DNA of 48,490 bases from an uncultured Clostridia bacterium (lineage in GTDB: Bacteria > Bacillota > Clostridia > Oscillospirales > Acutalibacteraceae), in NCBI GenBank assembly GCA_947631855.1, contig CANRMX010000013.1, positions 1 to 48,490 of the forward strand, read 5' to 3'. Position 1 is the stretch's first letter. Each line of letters starts with the position of its first letter. The notes under the pieces were generated by a model. The model saw nothing but the letters and a program-made list of their open reading frames with translations, was not told the DNA's origin and made no database searches. Below are positions 33,880 through 40,986 of this stretch, one piece after another. A program made the translations under genes and the position numbers.

Positions 33880-34135
33880 GCAAAATCAAACCGATACACA
33901 CCAAATGCAGCGAAGGGAAAAAGTACCCCGCCGCCCGGGCAGCAGAGAAGGATCCCCGGCAATAGCCGGCTGGAAGGGATCCCGGCCCGGACACGAGGGA
34001 AATGCGTCCCGGAGCAGGCGGAGGGAAATATCCGCCCGGCCGCGCGCCGTTATCCGCGAAAAGAGCAAAAAAGCGAAGTGGGACCGCGATCAATCGCCTT
34101 CGCAGACGGGAAAGCCTGTCTGCGGGGGCGTTTTG
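33880..34135 (+). ncRNA. T-box riboswitch of cysS
   Basis: The 325-bp leader before cysS contains the T-box core GAAGTGGGACCGCG (34075-34088), close to the consensus AGGGTGGNACCGCG. Upstream is a Stem I candidate with a GGATCC/GGATCC helix (33949-33983) carrying the conserved GGCTGGAAG segment. A likely specifier TGC (Cys) lies at 34003-34005 after GGGAAA. A terminator follows at 34095-34130. It should sense uncharged tRNA-Cys. The 5' boundary and the specifier are inferred. Confidence 0.85.
34095..34134 (+). terminator. T-box-controlled terminator of cysS
   Basis: CGCCTTCGCAGAC (34095-34107) pairs with GTCTGCGGGGGCG (34118-34130) over 13 bp including two G-U pairs, followed by TTTT. It is immediately 3' of the T-box motif, which would form the competing antiterminator. 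Confidence 0.85.
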
Positions 34136-34175
34136 CATTGGGCCCGCGCAAATCGACACAAAGGAGCGAACAGAA

Positions 34176-35594
34176 ATGGAACTGACAAACACCCTGACCA
34201 TGAAACGCGAGCAGGTGATCCCCCACGAGCCCGGCGTCATCCGCATGTATACCTGTGGGCCCACCGTGTACCACTATGCACACATCGGCAACCTGCGCAG
34301 CTATATCATGGAGGACGTGCTGGAGAAATTCCTGCGGTACGAGGGCTTCCGGGTGGACAGGGTGATGAACATCACCGACGTGGGGCACCTCAGCAGCGAC
34401 GCCGATACCGGCGAGGACAAGATGCTGGCCGGGGCCAAGCGGGAGCACAAGTCCGTGATGGAGATCGCCCGGTTCTATACCGACGCGTTTTTCGCCGACT
34501 GCGAAAAGCTCAACATCCGCCGGCCCGATACCGTGGTGCCCGCCACCAGCCGCATCGCCGATTTCATCCAGATGGTGCAGACCCTGCTGGAAAAGGGCTA
34601 TGCCTATCAGGCGGGCGGCAACGTGTATTTCGACACCGCCAAGCTCAACAACTACTATGTTTTCGGCAATCAAAACCGCGAGGACCTGGCCGTGGGCGTG
34701 CGGGATACCGTGGACGCGGACGCGAACAAGCGCAGCAAGACCGACTTTGTGCTGTGGTTCACCAAGTCCAAGTTTGAAGATCAGGAGCTGAAGTGGGAGA
34801 GCCCCTGGGGATTGGGCTATCCGGGCTGGCACATCGAGTGCTCGGCCATCAGCGTGAAAGAGCTGGGGGAATATCTGGACATCCACTGCGGCGGCATCGA
34901 CAATGCCTTTCCCCACCACACCAACGAGATCGCCCAGAGCGAAGCCTATCTGGGGCATCCCTGGTGCAAATACTGGTTCCACGTCCTGCACCTGAACGAC
35001 GCCCGGGGCAAGATGAGCAAATCCAAGGGGGGCATCCTCACCGTCTCCACCCTGGAGGAAAAGGGCTACGATCCCCTGGCCTACCGGATGTTCTGCCTGC
35101 AGTCCCACTACCGCAAGCCCCTGACCTTCTCCTACGAGAGCCTGGACAACGCCGCCAACGCCTATAAGCGTCTGATCGAGCGGGTGGCCGCCCTCTCCGA
35201 AGAAGGGGAGCCGGACTTGGCCGCCGCCCAGCCCTTTAAGGAGAAATTCCTGGCGGCGCTGGGGGCCGATCTCAACACGTCCCTGGGGCTCACCGTGCTG
35301 TACGATCTGCTGAAATCCGACCTCACCGACGCCACCAAGCGGTATTTGGTGGGGGATTTCGACCAGGTGCTGTCCCTGAGCCTGCTGGAAAAAGCGAAAG
35401 CGGCTGCAAAGCCCGCCGGGGCGGAAGTGCCCGCCGAGCTGGCCGCACAGATCGAAACCCTCCTCGCCCAGCGCGCCGAAGCCCGGAAGAACCGGGATTG
35501 GCCCGCCGCCGACGCCATCCGGGATCAGCTGGCCGCCCTGCACGTGGTGGTGAAGGACACGCCTCAGGGCGTGGAGTGGCATCTGGAAAGATAA
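34176..35594 (+). CDS. cysS: Cysteinyl-tRNA synthetase
   Basis: The 472-aa class I aminoacyl-tRNA synthetase has the zinc and HIGH region CGPTVYHYAHIGNLRSY (about residues 27-43). It also has the WHIECSAIS and GGIDNAFPHHTNEIAQSEA zinc-site region and KMSKSKGG (KMSKS). The ATG at 34176 follows AAAGGAG. Expression is controlled by the T-box leader. It is slightly longer than typical, otherwise canonical. Confidence 0.97.
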   Translation: MELTNTLTMKREQVIPHEPGVIRMYTCGPTVYHYAHIGNLRSYIMEDVLEKFLRYEGFRVDRVMNITDVGHLSSDADTGEDKMLAGAKREHKSVMEIARFYTDAFFADCEKLNIRRPDTVVPATSRIADFIQMVQTLLEKGYAYQAGGNVYFDTAKLNNYYVFGNQNREDLAVGVRDTVDADANKRSKTDFVLWFTKSKFEDQELKWESPWGLGYPGWHIECSAISVKELGEYLDIHCGGIDNAFPHHTNEIAQSEAYLGHPWCKYWFHVLHLNDARGKMSKSKGGILTVSTLEEKGYDPLAYRMFCLQSHYRKPLTFSYESLDNAANAYKRLIERVAALSEEGEPDLAAAQPFKEKFLAALGADLNTSLGLTVLYDLLKSDLTDATKRYLVGDFDQVLSLSLLEKAKAAAKPAGAEVPAELAAQIETLLAQRAEARKNRDWPAADAIRDQLAALHVVVKDTPQGVEWHLER

Positions 35595-35647
35595 GGGGAC
35601 GACCCATATCCCTTTCTATCCATTATCCATCGAAAGGAGAGACCGCC

Positions 35648-36109
35648 ATGGAACTGCGTTTCGTACAAAAAGAAGCCTTTGCCGTGCTGGGCAGGCTGGG
35701 CTCCACCCGGGAGGGCGAGGGCTTCATCCAGCGGCTGTGGCAGGAGGCCAACGACCATTTCCCGGAGATCGAGCCCTTTGTCCGGCGGGCGGCAGACGGG
35801 AGCTTTTCCGGCTTCTGGGGGCTGATGTCCGACGAGGGGATGGGCTTCCTCCCCTGGGAGGAGGACTTCACCCGGGGGCTGTATCTGGCCGGGGCGGAAG
35901 TCTCTCCCGACGCTCAGCCTCCCGAGGGCTGGGTGAAGTGGACGGCGCCCGCTTCGGAATACGCGGTGGCTGCTGCCGGGCCGGAGGCTTTCCGGGAGAC
36001 GCTGGCCGCGCTGGAAGCCCGGGGCCTTGCCCTCTGCGGCGCGGTGTATGATTTCACCGACCCCAAAACCGGGGAAGGTTTCCAGTATTTTCCCATCCGC
36101 AGGCTGTGA
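35648..36109 (+). CDS. GyrI-like / effector-binding-domain protein
   Basis: The 153-aa protein resembles the stand-alone AraC-type effector-binding (GyrI-like) domain: FVQKEAFAVLGRLG at the start, a Trp-rich middle (FSGFWGLMSD), YLAGAEVS, WVKWTAPASEYAVAAAG and the closing FQYFPI. Such proteins bind small hydrophobic ligands; the ligand here is unknown. GAAAGGAG precedes the ATG. It lies 53 bp after cysS and is followed by a terminator. Confidence 0.75.
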   Translation: MELRFVQKEAFAVLGRLGSTREGEGFIQRLWQEANDHFPEIEPFVRRAADGSFSGFWGLMSDEGMGFLPWEEDFTRGLYLAGAEVSPDAQPPEGWVKWTAPASEYAVAAAGPEAFRETLAALEARGLALCGAVYDFTDPKTGEGFQYFPIRRL

Positions 36110-36121
36110 AAAAATCTCTGT

Positions 36122-36158
36122 GCCGCCGGGAGCGCAAGCCCTTGGCGGCCTTTTTCGG
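36122..36158 (+). terminator. Terminator after the GyrI-like gene
   Basis: GCCGCC and GGCGGC form the base of a hairpin that also pairs GGG with CCC, followed by CTTTTTC, 12 bp after the stop. Confidence 0.7.
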
Positions 36159-36201
36159 CAGGTTTCCGAGGCCGGCGGGTGTATGATTTTCTCCCAGGGG
36201 C

Positions 36202-36230
36202 TTTTCAATTGCACCCAAATATGTTAAAAT
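36202..36230 (+). promoter_or_regulatory. Promoter of the yihY-rimO-pgsA group
   Basis: TTTTCA (36202-36207) and TAAAAT (36225-36230), 17-bp spacer, extended -10 TGT, 31 bp upstream of the GTG at 36262. Confidence 0.55.
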
Positions 36231-36261
36231 ACCTCTAACACGGGAGAAAGGAGCGAGGACC

Positions 36262-37134
36262 GTGAAGCTGCTGAAAAAGCACCTCAAATGGTTTTGGGTC
36301 CGCATCGGCGAGGATCGGCTGGATTCCGCCGCGGCCCACGGCGCGTTTTTCATCCTCATCTCCCTGCTGCCCTTTATCGCGCTGCTGCTCACCCTCATGC
36401 AGCGGGTGAACTTCGCCCCGGGCGTCACCCTCATCGAGGCGGCGCTGCGCATCTTCCCGGACGAAGTCGCTCTCTATCTGGAAACGCTCCTGCCCAGCCC
36501 CCTCACCTCCACCGGCATCCTGCCCGTGGCCCTCATCGCCGCGGCCTGGACTTCCTCCAAGGGGATGCAGGCCATCATCAAGGGGCTGGACCACATCTAC
36601 GGCGCCCAGGAGGAGCGCAGCTTTCTCCGGCTGCGGATCGCCTCGCTTTTCTATGTGCTCCTGCTGGCGGTGGTGCTGCTGCTCACCGCCGTGCTGCTGG
36701 TGTTCGGCTCCACCATCTACAATTATCTCCTGTCCCATTCCCCGCCCATCTTTGCCACCCTGCTGATGAATTTCAAATCCCTGGCGGGCTTTGTGCTGCT
36801 GTTTGCGTTCTTCCTCCTGTTCTATTCCTTCCTGCCCCGCCGCCGGCTGAAATTCCGCAGGAATCTGGCGGGGGCCGCTTTCAGCGCGGCGGGCTGGGTG
36901 CTGTTCTCCTTTTTCTTTTCCCTGTTCGTGGAGAATTTCTCCAACTTCTCCGTCTACGGCAGCCTGGCCACGCTGGTCATTCTCATGTATTGGCTGTTCT
37001 TCTGTGTCTATATCATTTTCCTGGGCGCGGAGGTCTGTATGTGGCTGGAGACCGGCGGCATCCAAACGGACTTGAAAAACCTCTGGGCGCGCCTGAAAAA
37101 GCGGCGGGCCCGGGCGAAAAATAACGGAAACTGA
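36262..37134 (+). CDS. YihY/virulence factor BrkB family membrane protein
   Basis: The 290-aa integral membrane protein has about six hydrophobic segments and the family features SAAAHGAFFILISLLPFIAL near the N-terminus and a C-terminal FVENFSNFSVYGSLATLVILM block. The family was once called RNase BN, an assignment since withdrawn; its function remains open. The GTG start is preceded by AAAGGAGCGAGGACC. It lies 37 bp before rimO. Confidence 0.88.
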   Translation: MKLLKKHLKWFWVRIGEDRLDSAAAHGAFFILISLLPFIALLLTLMQRVNFAPGVTLIEAALRIFPDEVALYLETLLPSPLTSTGILPVALIAAAWTSSKGMQAIIKGLDHIYGAQEERSFLRLRIASLFYVLLLAVVLLLTAVLLVFGSTIYNYLLSHSPPIFATLLMNFKSLAGFVLLFAFFLLFYSFLPRRRLKFRRNLAGAAFSAAGWVLFSFFFSLFVENFSNFSVYGSLATLVILMYWLFFCVYIIFLGAEVCMWLETGGIQTDLKNLWARLKKRRARAKNNGN

Positions 37135-37171
37135 AATCACGGGGCTCGCCTCCGGGAAAGAGGGAAAACCT

Positions 37172-38503
37172 ATGTCGATCAAAGTTGGTATGGTCAGCCT
37201 CGGCTGCGCGAAAAATCAGGTGGACGGAGAGGTGCTCATGGCCTCTCTGGAGGCCGCCGGCTTTGAGGCCGTGGACGACGCGGCGCTGGCGGATATCGCC
37301 ATCGTCAACACCTGCGGCTTCATCGAGAGCGCCAAGCGGGAATCCATCGAGGAGATTCTGGAGCTGGCCAGGCTCAAGCAGGAGGGCCGCATCAAAAAGC
37401 TGGTGGTCACCGGCTGTTTGGGAGAGCGGTATCAGGCAGAATTCGCCGCCGAGCTGCCGGAGGTGGACGCGGTGCTGGGTATCGGCGCCAACGGCGAGAT
37501 CGCCGAGCACCTGAAAAAGATGATGGACGGGGAGGCCGTGGCCGTCTTCCCGGACAAGGAAAAAATGCCTCTGTGCGGGGCCCGCAGGCTCTCCACGCCC
37601 AGCTGGTCGGCCTATCTGAAGATCGCCGAGGGCTGCGACAACCGCTGCTCCTACTGCGCCATCCCCATGATCCGCGGCCGGTACCGCAGCCGCACCATGG
37701 AGAGCATCGAGGAGGAGGCCCGTGGGCTCATCGCCGACGGCGCAAAGGAATTGATCCTCATCGCCCAGGACACCAGCCGCTACGGCATCGACCTCTACGG
37801 GGAATATTCCCTGGCCAAGCTCATGGCCCGCCTCTGCACGCTGGACGGCCTCAAATGGCTGCGGGTGCTCTACTGCTACCCAGACGCCATCAACGACGAG
37901 CTGCTGGACGTGATGGCAAACGAAGAAAAGATCGTGAAATACATAGACCTGCCCCTGCAGCACGCCTCCGGGAAAATCTTGAGGGCCATGAACCGCCGGG
38001 GCGACCGGGCGTCCCTGACGGCGCTGCTCCAGAAGATCAGGGACAAGGTGCCCGGCGTGACTCTGCGCACCACCCTCATCACCGGCTTCCCGGGCGAAAC
38101 GGAGGCGGATTTCACCGAGCTGGCCGAGTTTGTCAAGGAGATTCGTTTTGACCGGCTGGGCTGCTTCGCCTATTCCCAGGAGGAGGGCACGCCCGCCGCC
38201 CTGCTGCCGGAGCAGCTGGACGAGGACGTGAAGGAGCGCCGGGCGGAAATTCTCATGGACGCCCAGTCCCGGATCATGGAGGAACAGAACAGTGCCCGGG
38301 TGGGCAAGGTGATCGAGGTGCTCACCGAGGGCTTTGACCGGTACGCCGAGTGCTGGTTTGGCCGTTCCGCCGCCGACGCCCCGGACATCGACGGCAAGGT
38401 CTTCTTCACCGCCGCCGGACGCAGGCCCGGCCTGGGCAGCTTTGTCCGGGTAGAGATCGAGGACTTCATGGACTGCGATCTGGTGGGGAGCATGGTGGAA
38501 TAA
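37172..38503 (+). CDS. rimO: Ribosomal protein S12 methylthiotransferase
   Basis: The 443-aa radical-SAM enzyme methylthiolates an Asp of ribosomal protein S12. The N-terminal [4Fe-4S] cluster cysteines are Cys12, Cys48 and Cys82. The radical-SAM motif CDNRCSYC uses Cys155, Cys159 and Cys162. A C-terminal TRAM-like domain follows. The motif CAIPMIRGRYRSR supports RimO over MiaB. It sits 12 bp before pgsA. Confidence 0.95.
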   Translation: MSIKVGMVSLGCAKNQVDGEVLMASLEAAGFEAVDDAALADIAIVNTCGFIESAKRESIEEILELARLKQEGRIKKLVVTGCLGERYQAEFAAELPEVDAVLGIGANGEIAEHLKKMMDGEAVAVFPDKEKMPLCGARRLSTPSWSAYLKIAEGCDNRCSYCAIPMIRGRYRSRTMESIEEEARGLIADGAKELILIAQDTSRYGIDLYGEYSLAKLMARLCTLDGLKWLRVLYCYPDAINDELLDVMANEEKIVKYIDLPLQHASGKILRAMNRRGDRASLTALLQKIRDKVPGVTLRTTLITGFPGETEADFTELAEFVKEIRFDRLGCFAYSQEEGTPAALLPEQLDEDVKERRAEILMDAQSRIMEEQNSARVGKVIEVLTEGFDRYAECWFGRSAADAPDIDGKVFFTAAGRRPGLGSFVRVEIEDFMDCDLVGSMVE

Positions 38504-38515
38504 GGAGGTCGCCCG

Positions 38516-39091
38516 ATGAAGCTGAATCTTCCCAACAAGCTGACCCTGGCCCGGATCGTTCTGGTGCCGGTGTTCATGGTGTTCGCGGCCCTGTCCCGCT
38601 ACGGTCAGCCGGAATTCGACCCTCTCTGCTCTGTGCTGGCGGGAGTGGTCTTCGGCGCGGCCAGCCTCACCGATTATCTGGACGGGCATATCGCCCGCAG
38701 CCGCCACCTGGTGTCCGATTTCGGCAAATTCACCGACCCGCTGGCGGACAAGATGCTCACCACCGCCGCGCTGATCTACATGACCGTGGACGGCGTGTGC
38801 AGCCCGGTGGTGCTGGCGCTGGTGCTGTTCCGGGAATTCGCCGTGGCCGGGGTGCGGATGCTGGCGGCCTCCCGGCAGACGGTGATCGCCGCCAATCTCT
38901 GGGGCAAGGTGAAGACCGTGATCCAGATGGTGACGGTGCTGTTCTATTATTTCGCCGCCGGCTTTGCGGGCCCCACGGATATTTTCGCCGTGTCCCTGCT
39001 GACGCAGATCCTCTGCTGGGTGGTGGCGGCGGTCACGGTGGTCTCCGGCGTCAAGTATTTGTGGGATAACCGGGACTGCATCCGGCCTTGA
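38516..39091 (+). CDS. pgsA: CDP-diacylglycerol-glycerol-3-phosphate 3-phosphatidyltransferase
   Basis: The 191-aa membrane enzyme makes phosphatidylglycerophosphate. The full CDP-alcohol phosphotransferase motif is present: Asp53, Asp56-Gly57, Ala60-Arg61, Gly70, Asp74 and Asp78. Four or so hydrophobic segments surround it. The N-terminal NLPNKLTLARI is typical of PgsA. AAGGAGGTCGCCCG precedes the ATG. The rimO-pgsA order is common in Firmicutes. Confidence 0.94.
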   Translation: MKLNLPNKLTLARIVLVPVFMVFAALSRYGQPEFDPLCSVLAGVVFGAASLTDYLDGHIARSRHLVSDFGKFTDPLADKMLTTAALIYMTVDGVCSPVVLALVLFREFAVAGVRMLAASRQTVIAANLWGKVKTVIQMVTVLFYYFAAGFAGPTDIFAVSLLTQILCWVVAAVTVVSGVKYLWDNRDCIRP

Positions 39092-39135
39092 AGCCCGGGG
39101 CAGCGTAGAGAACAGGATTCGAGGAGGCTATCACG

Positions 39136-39489
39136 ATGAGAAACAGGATCGCATACTGCGGGCTGGATTGCGAAAAATGCGACGCATATCTTGCGACCAG
39201 GAACGACGACCAAGCGCTGCGTGAAAAAACGGCAAAACTGTGGGCAGAGTTAAACAATGTCCCGATCCTGCCGGAAGATATTCACTGTGAGGGCTGCCGT
39301 GCAAAGGGAACGAAAACCCCATTTTGCGAGAGTGTCTGTGAGATTCGCCAATGCGCGCTGAAAAAGGGCGTTTCCACCTGCGGCGATTGCTCTGATCTTG
39401 AGACCTGCCCAACGGTGGCGCCAATTCTCGCCAATAACCCGGAAGCGCTGAAAAACCTGATTTGCGAGGAGAAATCTGGATGGAACTGA
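39136..39489 (+). CDS. DUF3795 Cys-rich protein
   Basis: The 117-aa protein contains eleven or so cysteines arranged as CGLDCEKCDAY, CEGCRAKG, CESVCEIRQCA, CGDCSDLETC and a late LICEEK, matching the DUF3795 family. Metal or iron-sulfur binding is likely but unproven. GAGGAGG precedes the ATG. It ends 19 bp before the 3'-cassette array running the opposite way. Confidence 0.85.
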   Translation: MRNRIAYCGLDCEKCDAYLATRNDDQALREKTAKLWAELNNVPILPEDIHCEGCRAKGTKTPFCESVCEIRQCALKKGVSTCGDCSDLETCPTVAPILANNPEALKNLICEEKSGWN

Positions 39490-39507
39490 TCATGCAGCCC
39501 ACGGCTT

Positions 39508-39929
39508 TCACGTGCGGACAGGCGTGCCGCCGCCCCTAGGCAGCAGATTGTAATTCCACGGTGGGCACTCGCCGGGCATAGAAACAAACTGCAACCGCAG
39601 GCCACCCCTCTTAGGGGTGGTCTGCTCTAACATTACCCACGTCCCGGTCTTGCCGGCGTGCCGCCGCCCCGAGGCAGCAGATTATAATTCCACGGCGGGC
39701 ATTCGCCGGGCATGGAAACGAACTTCAACCGCAGGCCACCCCCCTTGGGGGTGGCCTGCTCTCATATTATCCTCTTCCCGGTCTAGCAGACGCACCGCCG
39801 CCCCGAGGCAGCAGATTGTAATTCCACGGCGGGCACTCGCCGGGCATACAAACGAACTGCAACCGCAGTCCACCCCTTGGGGGGTGGCCTGCTCTACTAT
39901 TACCCGCGCCCCGGCCTTGCCGAGGTCGC
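39508..39929 (-). repeat. Array of three extra copies of the gerQ-like 3' end (134-136 bp period)
   Basis: Equivalent points lie at 39526, 39660 and 39794, with the gene's own copy at 39930. On the minus strand each unit has a hairpin, an LxFV-type lead-in, then the peptide frame MPGECPPWNYNLLPRGGG with a 5-8 residue variable tail and a stop codon. Frames are 39767-39847 (26 aa), 39633-39713 (26 aa) and 39508-39579 (23 aa). None has a ribosome binding site. Hairpins at about 39866-39893, 39732-39760 and 39597-39625 follow each stop. The differences between frames are nearly all synonymous. Confidence 0.9.
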
Positions 39930-40328
39930 ACCGCCGCCCCGAGGCAGCAAATTGTAATTCCACGGCGGGCACTCACCCGGCATATAGAAATACACAAACT
40001 TCACCGAGAAGATGTCGCAGACGATGAAATTATTCACCGCCTCGTCGTACAGGGTGACGTAGCTGCGCCCCACCAGAAACAGCATCCCCTGCTTGCGGAC
40101 GATCTGCCCGGTGCCGATAAGGAACTCGATCACCACATACTGCCCGATGTTCCGGGCCAAGATCGCCTGCATGGAGCCCCTCAGCTCCGGGGTGTCGAAG
40201 CTCTGCTGGGCCGGGATGTTGATGTTATCCAGCCGCCGGCTGCCGTCGGGGAATTCCTGAAAATCGAAGCGGTCGTACAGTCTTTGCAGGGCGGCGGTGC
40301 GGCCCTGCTGGGCGGAACTCATATCCAT
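39900..40328 (-). CDS. GerQ-like spore coat protein
   Basis: The 142-aa protein has a central conserved domain: LRGSMQAILARNIGQYVVIE, VGRSYVTLYDEAVNNFIVCD and IFSVKFVYFY. It resembles GerQ (YwdL) spore coat proteins, which in Bacillus become cross-linked and are needed for CwlJ-type germination hydrolase function. The ATG at 40328 follows AAAGGAG. It lies 25 bp after a SleB-like gene, matching the functional link. Its C-terminal 27 residues, from MPGECPP on, are the segment repeated downstream three more times. The name is by resemblance only. Confidence 0.7.
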   Translation of the reverse strand: MDMSSAQQGRTAALQRLYDRFDFQEFPDGSRRLDNINIPAQQSFDTPELRGSMQAILARNIGQYVVIEFLIGTGQIVRKQGMLFLVGRSYVTLYDEAVNNFIVCDIFSVKFVYFYMPGECPPWNYNLLPRGGGATSARPGRG

Positions 40329-40353
40329 TGCGCTCTCTCCTTTGGCCGGCGGC

Positions 40354-40797
40354 TCACGTCTCCGCATAGGCCGCCGTGGGGTTATAAAAGCAGTGCTTGC
40401 CGATCCGGACGGCCAATTCCCCCACCATACTCGGGAAAAAGTCCCGGCACTCCTCGGAAAAGGGATTGAAAAACCACAGGGCAAATCCCAGATTCGTCAG
40501 GCGATTGCCCGCCATGGCCCAGTCGGCCACGTCGTATTCCACTTCTGTGGGGCGCATGTTGTAGATATTCTGGGGATTGTACTCCCCGCCCAGCTCCGTG
40601 CGCACGCAGGCAAACTGTCCCGGCTGGAAGATCACCTCCGGGATGGTGTAGAAGTGGCCGTATTCGCCGTAATCCACCTCCACCCGGTTCATGATCACGC
40701 TTGCCACCGCTTTCATGCCGATCTCGCCCTCGCCGCCGGCCTCGCACTGGCAGAGCCGGGCCAGCAGCTCCCGCTGGGAAAAAATGCCCTCCTCCAC
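40354..40797 (-). CDS. SleB-like cell wall hydrolase
   Basis: The 147-aa protein has the SleB/CwlJ hydrolase-2 signature: ELLARLCQCEAGGEGEIGMKAVASVIMNRV with its catalytic Glu, and a late LWFFNP and HCFYNPTAAYA. It has no signal peptide and no peptidoglycan-binding domain, so it is the CwlJ-like short form. The GTG start at 40797 is chosen because AAAAGGGGGC precedes it and the longer reading adds only low-complexity residues. With the GerQ-like gene it suggests a spore cortex lysis pair. Confidence 0.78.
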   Translation of the reverse strand: MEEGIFSQRELLARLCQCEAGGEGEIGMKAVASVIMNRVEVDYGEYGHFYTIPEVIFQPGQFACVRTELGGEYNPQNIYNMRPTEVEYDVADWAMAGNRLTNLGFALWFFNPFSEECRDFFPSMVGELAVRIGKHCFYNPTAAYAET

Positions 40798-40919
40798 GGG
40801 CCCGCCCCCTTTTCCGCTTTTGGGGAAGTATATGCTGCGCCGCTGCCGGGTATGTTGCGCAATTTGCCCGGGTCGATTTTCCCCTCCCCGCCCTTTTTGA
40901 AAAACTTCCGCCAAAACGA

Positions 40920-40948
40920 TTGCTTTCCCCACCCGAAAGGGCTATAAT
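40920..40948 (+). promoter_or_regulatory. Promoter of the flavodiiron gene
   Basis: TTGCTT (40920-40925) and TATAAT (40943-40948), 17-bp spacer, 39 bp upstream of the ATG at 40987. Confidence 0.75.
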
Positions 40949-40986
40949 GGATCGGAGAAAATCCCCTGCTTTTGAAGGAGGCAACC

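Noticed and set aside
39508-39847. Three short peptide genes (for example RiPP precursors)
   Set aside because: The frames are conserved and stop-terminated, but none has a ribosome binding site, no modifying enzymes are nearby, and the same peptide is the C-terminus of the adjacent gene. Kept as repeat cassettes.
39508-39929. CRISPR array
   Set aside because: Units are 134-136 bp with no short repeat/unique spacer alternation, no cas genes lie nearby, and the whole unit is repeated.
39508-40328. Diversity-generating retroelement (template and variable repeats at a gene's 3' end)
   Set aside because: The repeat size and position at a gene's 3' end fit, but there is no reverse transcriptase in the window, the differences are not adenine-specific, and they are synonymous rather than diversifying.
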